Shown here: piece after piece, positions 7,391 through 11,151 of the stretch
Position numbering within the stretch: the stretch's first letter is position 1
How the letters are laid out: every line of letters starts with the position of its first letter
Source: Rhizobacter sp.
GTDB lineage: Bacteria; Pseudomonadota; Gammaproteobacteria; Burkholderiales; Burkholderiaceae
Direction of reading: 5' to 3'
Assembly (NCBI GenBank): GCA_014379885.1
Contig: JACMKW010000233.1
Location: forward strand, 1 to 11,151
Length of the DNA stretch: 11,151 nucleotides
Made by a program: the position numbers and the translations under genes
The notes under the pieces: model-generated
Told to the model about the DNA's origin: nothing
The model's database searches: none
Seen by the model: the letters and a program-made list of their open reading frames with translations, nothing else

Positions 7391-7402
7391 GCCGTCCTTC
7401 CT
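7391..7402 (-). promoter_or_regulatory. Ribosome binding site of the small lysine-rich gene
   Basis: On the minus strand an AGGAAGGA stretch lies about five bases before the ATG at 7388. It is one of the clearest Shine-Dalgarno sequences in the window and is the main evidence that this short frame is translated. Confidence 0.75.
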
Positions 7403-7473
7403 ATGGGTTGCGTGATTGCGGTGCAACAAACGCGAGGGTACGCGCTTTTCGCCCCAGGCTGAGAGCAGCCCGC

Positions 7474-8133
7474 TCAGAAAGTGAGCGTCTTCACGCCTTG
7501 CGGCGTGCCCAGCAGGCACACGCTGGCCTTGTTGCGAGCAAAGATGCCTACCGTCACAACGCCCGGCCACTGGTTGATCTCGCGCTCCAGCGCAGCCGGG
7601 TCGGTGATGGACAGGCCTCGCACGTCAAGGATGTGGCAACCGTTGTCTGTCACCACGCCGGCGCGCAGCACGGCCTCGCCACCCAACGCCCGCAGGCGCC
7701 GCGCCACCTGCGCTGATGCCATCGGAATCACCTCCACTGGCAACGGGTACTTGCCCAGCGTTTGCACGAGCTTGGACTCGTCGGCGATGCAGATGAAACG
7801 CTCGGCCGTGTCGGCCACGATCTTCTCGCGCGTGAGCGCCGCACCGCCGCCCTTGACCATGCAGCCGCTGTGATCGATCTCGTCAGCCCCGTCGATGTAC
7901 ACGGGGATGCTCGCCACGGTGTTGCTGTCGAGCACCGCAATGCCATGGGCGCGCAGGCGTTGGCTGCTCTTTTCACTGCTCGACACCGCGCCGGCAATGC
8001 GATCCTTCATGCCGGCCAGCGCATCAATGAAGCAGTTGACCGTTGACCCCGTGCCGACACCTACCACGCTGCCGGGCACCACGTAGGCCAGCGCGGCCTG
8101 GCCTACCAATACTTTCAGTTCATCTTGAGTCAT
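7474..8133 (-). CDS. rpiA: Ribose-5-phosphate isomerase A
   Basis: RpiA interconverts ribose 5-phosphate and ribulose 5-phosphate in the non-oxidative pentose phosphate pathway, in the cytoplasm. With the start at 8133 the protein has 219 residues, the length of the E. coli enzyme, and the active-site residues fall at the same numbers: D81 and D84 in DGADE, K94 in [11 protein letters not shown], and E103. The phosphate-binding VGVGTGST (24-31) and [10 protein letters not shown] (130-139) are also present, and the protein ends [11 protein letters not shown]. An in-frame ATG at 8151 would add MTQEKA; 8133 is preferred because MTQDELK is the family N-terminus and an AGAGAAAG stretch lies just before it, while nothing like a ribosome binding site precedes 8151. 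It is divergent from pyrD and leads the group containing the small lysine-rich protein and the hydrolase. Confidence 0.97.
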   Translation of the reverse strand: MTQDELKVLVGQAALAYVVPGSVVGVGTGSTVNCFIDALAGMKDRIAGAVSSSEKSSQRLRAHGIAVLDSNTVASIPVYIDGADEIDHSGCMVKGGGAALTREKIVADTAERFICIADESKLVQTLGKYPLPVEVIPMASAQVARRLRALGGEAVLRAGVVTDNGCHILDVRGLSITDPAALEREINQWPGVVTVGIFARNKASVCLLGTPQGVKTLTF

Positions 8134-8183
8134 GGCTTTCTCTTGGGTCATGGCAGTCTGTAAGCGTTTGAGACAATGAAGCG

Positions 8184-8189
8184 ATTATC
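8184..8189 (-). promoter_or_regulatory. Candidate -10 box for rpiA
   Basis: GATAAT on the minus strand lies 50 bases before the preferred rpiA start at 8133. At 17 bases upstream the sequence is GGTCAA, a poor -35 match. It overlaps the 5' region of pyrD, so the two divergent genes would share this short control region. Weak evidence: only the -10 resembles a consensus. Confidence 0.25.
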
Positions 8190-8214
8190 CAAGACGCTCT
8201 CTGGCGTTGACCTC

Positions 8215-9258
8215 ATGCCCCTGGTTCCCTACGCCCTCACGCGCCCTTTTCTTTTTGGCCTCGACCCCGAGCACGCCCACGAGCTGACCTTGGGCGCGCT
8301 GGCGCGCATTCAGCACACACCCTTGGTGTGCGTGGTATCACAGCCTCGCATCGACGACCCACTCACCCTGGCTGGCCTGAGGTTCCCCAACCGCGTGGGC
8401 CTGGCCGCGGGCCTGGACAAGAACGGCCGCTGCATCGACGCCTTCGGCGCCATGGGCTTCGGCTTTGTGGAAGTGGGCACGGTCACGCCCAAGGCACAGC
8501 CGGGCAACCCCAAGCCGCGCATGTTCCGCCTGCCTCAGGCGCAGGCATTGATCAACCGGCTGGGCTTCAACAACGAAGGGCTCGATGCCTTCATCGCCAA
8601 CGTCAAGCGCAGCAGCTTTCGTCAAAAAGGCGGCATCCTCGGCCTGAACATCGGCAAGAACGCAGGCACGCCGATCGAGCGTGCGGTGGACGATTACCTG
8701 ATCGGCCTGGACGGCGTGTATCCGCATGCCGATTACGTGACCGTCAACATCTCATCGCCCAACACCAAGGATCTGCGTGAGCTGCAAAGCGACGCAGCCC
8801 TCGATGCGTTGTTGTCCGCGGTGCAAACGCGCAAGCTCCAACTCGCACAACAGCATGGCCGCAGCGTGCCCATCTTCGTGAAGATCGCGCCTGATCTTGA
8901 TGAAGCTCAGGTGCAACTCATCGCCGCCACCATTCGCAACAATGGCATCGACGGCGTGATCGCCACCAACACCACCATCGCGCGCGACGCGGTGAAGCAC
9001 ATGCCGCACGGCGAAGAAACCGGTGGGCTCTCGGGTGCGCCCGTGCTGGCCGTGAGCAACCGTGTCATTGCTCAATTGCGTGCCGCGTTGGGCAAGGGCT
9101 TTCCCATCATCGGCGTGGGTGGTGTGATGAGCGGCACCGACGCGCAGGCCAAGGTCGCCGCCGGTGCCGACGTGGTGCAGCTCTACACCGGCTTCATCTA
9201 CCAGGGCCCCGGGCTGGTGACCGAGGCCGCGCGCGCGCTGCAATCGCGCAAGGGCTGA
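8215..9258 (+). CDS. pyrD: Dihydroorotate dehydrogenase (quinone), class 2
   Basis: PyrD oxidises dihydroorotate to orotate in pyrimidine synthesis, uses FMN and passes electrons to the quinone pool at the inner face of the cytoplasmic membrane. The 347 residues fit class 2 enzymes. Seen: the N-terminal helix typical of the membrane-associated class ([19 protein letters not shown]); [10 protein letters not shown] (62-71); [17 protein letters not shown] (86-102); [10 protein letters not shown] (113-122); VNISSPNT (177-184), where the second serine, S181, corresponds to the class 2 catalytic base Ser175 of E. coli; IATNTT (249-254); the phosphate-binding GVGGVMSG (300-307); and [12 protein letters not shown] (321-332). 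The ATG at 8215 gives the family N-terminus. An in-frame ATG at 8176 would add 13 residues and cannot be excluded, because neither start has a strong ribosome binding site. It is divergent from rpiA. Confidence 0.97.
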   Translation: MPLVPYALTRPFLFGLDPEHAHELTLGALARIQHTPLVCVVSQPRIDDPLTLAGLRFPNRVGLAAGLDKNGRCIDAFGAMGFGFVEVGTVTPKAQPGNPKPRMFRLPQAQALINRLGFNNEGLDAFIANVKRSSFRQKGGILGLNIGKNAGTPIERAVDDYLIGLDGVYPHADYVTVNISSPNTKDLRELQSDAALDALLSAVQTRKLQLAQQHGRSVPIFVKIAPDLDEAQVQLIAATIRNNGIDGVIATNTTIARDAVKHMPHGEETGGLSGAPVLAVSNRVIAQLRAALGKGFPIIGVGGVMSGTDAQAKVAAGADVVQLYTGFIYQGPGLVTEAARALQSRKG

Positions 9259-9268
9259 GCGCAAGGGC
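9246..9268 (+). repeat. 10-bp direct repeat across the pyrD stop codon
   Basis: GCGCAAGGGC occurs at 9246-9255 and 9259-9268, separated only by the TGA stop of pyrD. It may be a small local duplication; no function is apparent. Confidence 0.85.
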
Positions 9269-9368
9269 GGGCGCACGGCCGGCACAAAGCGCCAGTCCAT
9301 CCAGCAGAACACCTGCTTCGTTTATCGTTGAGTGAATTGGATGTATCACCAGCGACACGGAGACAAAC

Positions 9369-10895
9369 ATGCAAGCCTTCAAGTCCAGCGACCTCTTCCC
9401 GATCGTTGAAACCGCGCAGGGCAGGCTGCGCGGCCTGACCTCAGGCGGTGTCGCGTCGTTCAAGGGCATTCGATACGGGGCCGACACCTCGGGCGCCAAC
9501 CGCTTCATGCCACCGGCACCACCGCGGCATTGGCCGGGCGTGCAAGACGCCACCGGCCACGGCAACCACGCGCCGCAGATGCCGAGCAACCGCACGCGCG
9601 AGTACGCTGACCTGATCATGTTCGACCAGCAGCCCGGCGGCATGGGCGAAGACTGCCTGGTGCTCAACCTGTGGTCACCGAAGCTCGATGCCAACGCGCG
9701 CCTGCCGGTGATGGTTCACCTGCACGGTGGCGGTTACTACGCCGGCTCGGGCAACTCGCCGCAGACTGACGGCGAGATGTTGGCGCGGTTCGGCAACGCG
9801 GTGGTGGTCACGATCAACCACCGCCTTGGCTCCTTCGGCTTTCTCGATCTGTCGCGCATCGGCGGCGAGCGTTATGCGCAGTCGGGCATGGTGGGCATGC
9901 TCGACATCGTGGCGGCGCTGGGATGGGTGCGCGAGAACTTCGTCGCTTTCGGTGGCGACCCATCGCGTGTGCTGGTGTTCGGCCAGTCGGGCGGTGGCGC
10001 CAAGACCAGTGTGCTGATGGCCATGCCCTCGGCCAAGGGCTTGTTCCATCGCGCCGGCGTGATGAGCGGTTCGGCCCTGCGTGCCACCACACCCGACCAC
10101 GCCGGAACGGCTGCGGAAAACTTTCTCAAGATCCTCGGCATCGGCAACGCGACCCTCGACAAGCTGCACACCTTGCCCTTCCACGAGTTGCTGGCCGCGC
10201 AGATCACGATGGAGATGGCCGACCGTGCAGCCGGTGAAGCACCACGCTCGTTCTCACCCGTGATGAACGGCAGCAGCCTGCCACGCCAACCCTTTGACCC
10301 GGACGCGCCCGATTCGTCGAACGAGGTGCCGATGATCATCAGCACGGTGCTGGATGAGCGCAGCTACCGCGCGGTGAACTTTGATCTGGACGAAGCGGCT
10401 CTCGCCACATCACTCGGGCCGAACGCAGAGAAGCTGCTGGCGATGTACCGCACCGAAGACCCTGCTGCCACGCCCTATCTGATTCAGGCGCGCGTTGGCA
10501 CCGACAAGACCTTCCGCAAGGCAGCGCATACGCAGGCCGAACGCAAGGCCGCCCAAGGGGGTGCGCCGGTGTGGGCGTATTTGTGGAAAGCGCCCAGCCC
10601 CGCCTATGGAGGCCGCTTCGGCGCCACGCACGGCGTGGACGTGGGCCCGACCAAACACGACATCCGCTACGGCCTGAACGGGCCCAATGCCGAGAGCGTG
10701 CGCCTCGCTGATCAGTTGGCCTCGGCCTGGGCCGCGTTCGCTGCCACCGGCAACCCCAACAACCCGCTGACGCCGGATTGGCCGGCCTACACGCTGGAGC
10801 GCCGCACGACGATGGTTTTTGACAAGGACGGCGCGGTCACCGGTGCACAAGACGACCCGCGCCGCACCTTCCGCGAATTCTGGGCCCCCCGCTGA
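9369..10895 (+). CDS. Type-B carboxylesterase/lipase family protein
   Basis: A 508-residue member of the carboxylesterase type B family (alpha/beta hydrolase fold), expected to hydrolyse carboxylic esters. Seen: GEDCLVLNLWSP (93-104), the oxyanion-hole HLHGGGYYAGSG (117-128), NHRLGSFGFL (150-159), and the nucleophile elbow FGGDPSRVLVFGQSGGGAK (194-212) with Ser207. The elbow reads GQSGGG, where most relatives have GESAGG. Glu330 (TVLDERSYRAV) and His421 (GATHGVD) are the likely acid and base, assigned by position. No signal peptide is visible, so the protein is probably cytoplasmic, unlike many secreted relatives. The ATG at 9369 has GGAGA five bases upstream. The 110-base gap after pyrD holds no clear terminator or promoter. 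The natural substrate cannot be read from the sequence. Confidence 0.95.
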   Translation: MQAFKSSDLFPIVETAQGRLRGLTSGGVASFKGIRYGADTSGANRFMPPAPPRHWPGVQDATGHGNHAPQMPSNRTREYADLIMFDQQPGGMGEDCLVLNLWSPKLDANARLPVMVHLHGGGYYAGSGNSPQTDGEMLARFGNAVVVTINHRLGSFGFLDLSRIGGERYAQSGMVGMLDIVAALGWVRENFVAFGGDPSRVLVFGQSGGGAKTSVLMAMPSAKGLFHRAGVMSGSALRATTPDHAGTAAENFLKILGIGNATLDKLHTLPFHELLAAQITMEMADRAAGEAPRSFSPVMNGSSLPRQPFDPDAPDSSNEVPMIISTVLDERSYRAVNFDLDEAALATSLGPNAEKLLAMYRTEDPAATPYLIQARVGTDKTFRKAAHTQAERKAAQGGAPVWAYLWKAPSPAYGGRFGATHGVDVGPTKHDIRYGLNGPNAESVRLADQLASAWAAFAATGNPNNPLTPDWPAYTLERRTTMVFDKDGAVTGAQDDPRRTFREFWAPR

Positions 10896-10897
10896 CA

Positions 10898-10919
10898 GCA
10901 CGCCGCCGACAGCGCGTGC
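10898..10919. terminator. Possible hairpin between convergent genes
   Basis: GCACGC (10898-10903) pairs with GCGTGC (10914-10919) around a ten-base loop, in the 27-base gap between the stop codons of the carboxylesterase and the CoA-transferase gene. No T-tract follows on either strand, so a role in termination is uncertain. Confidence 0.3.
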
Positions 10920-10922
10920 GGC

Positions 10923-11151
10923 TTACTGCAGCGGCACGCCGGTCTTGCTTTGCACTTCCTCGCGCGTCACGCCGGGGGCAAGTTCAACGAGCTTCAGGCC
11001 GTGCGGCGTCACGTCGAGCACGCACAGATCGGTGATGATCCGATCGACCACGCCCAGTCCAGTGAGCGGCAGCGTGCAAGTCGGCAAGATCTTGAGGTCA
11101 ATGCCGCCGTCTTTTTTCTTCGCCACGTGCTCCATCAGCACGACAACACTC
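10923..11151 (-). CDS. scoB: 3-oxoacid CoA-transferase subunit B, C-terminal end (5' part outside window)
   Basis: The last 75 residues of a CoA-transferase family I subunit B; the frame is open to the right window edge, so about two thirds of the protein is missing. Seen: [12 protein letters not shown], the conserved [16 protein letters not shown], and the ending [21 protein letters not shown]. This end matches succinyl-CoA:3-ketoacid (acetoacetate) CoA-transferase B subunits better than the 3-oxoadipate enzyme PcaJ, which carries a different residue pattern around PLTG. The enzyme moves CoA between succinyl-CoA or another acyl-CoA and a 3-oxoacid in ketone-body or acetoacetate use. The exact substrate and the symbol are uncertain without the N-terminal part. 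The gene is convergent with the carboxylesterase; subunit A would be expected just outside the window. Confidence 0.85.
   Translation of the reverse strand, partial: SVVVLMEHVAKKKDGGIDLKILPTCTLPLTGLGVVDRIITDLCVLDVTPHGLKLVELAPGVTREEVQSKTGVPLQ

Noticed and set aside
7389..7473. Possible terminator after rpiA (CTGAG/CTCAG pairing)
   Set aside because: The stem is only about five base pairs and no T-tract follows, so it does not meet the standard for an intrinsic terminator.
8752..9312. 186-codon minus-strand frame opposite pyrD
   Set aside because: Antisense shadow of a well-conserved pyrD with His/Gly-rich content and no domain.
1..11151. Mobile element, defence system, toxin-antitoxin pair or CRISPR array
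   Set aside because: No transposase, integrase, nuclease-methylase pair, inverted terminal repeats or spaced direct repeats were seen; nearly all bases belong to recognised metabolic, repair or translation genes of uniform composition.

Overview
The window is ordinary, gene-dense, GC-rich chromosome from a betaproteobacterium, most likely order Burkholderiales and plausibly Comamonadaceae. The reasons are the earP-efp pair with an arginine at EF-P position 32, the bifunctional MnmC, an E. coli-length RpiA, a class 2 PyrD and uniformly high third-position GC. No insertion sequence, phage gene, tRNA, rRNA, CRISPR array or origin was seen. The longest gap without a gene is about 110 bases (9259-9368). 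The taxonomic call is inference from protein features only.

Left part (1-6000). uvrC (nucleotide excision repair) runs leftward and leaves the window with about two thirds of its length present. Divergent from it, only 34 bases away, is earP (EF-P arginine rhamnosyltransferase), followed by its substrate efp (elongation factor P). efp has its own candidate -10 at the earP stop codon and a clear intrinsic terminator behind it. Next come a DUF3445 gene, related to the alpha subunit of heme-dependent oxidative N-demethylase, and mnmC (bifunctional tRNA wobble-uridine enzyme). These two overlap by ATGA. earP, efp and mnmC all act on translation quality: EF-P relieves stalling at polyproline, and MnmC completes the mnm5(s2)U wobble modification.

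Middle part (5938-8214). A leftward group reads rpiA, then a 57-residue lysine-rich protein, then an alpha/beta hydrolase whose 3' end overlaps the 3' end of mnmC by 62 bases. rpiA is divergent from pyrD.

Right part (8176-11151). pyrD (pyrimidine synthesis) and a type-B carboxylesterase run rightward. The last gene, entering from the right edge on the minus strand, is the C-terminal end of a 3-oxoacid CoA-transferase subunit B.

No gene set here is clearly a new system. The points most worth a second look are the DUF3445-mnmC coupling, the compact uvrC/earP divergent promoters that seem to give leaderless mRNAs, the small lysine-rich protein, and an in-frame 9-bp repeat in the MnmC interdomain linker.
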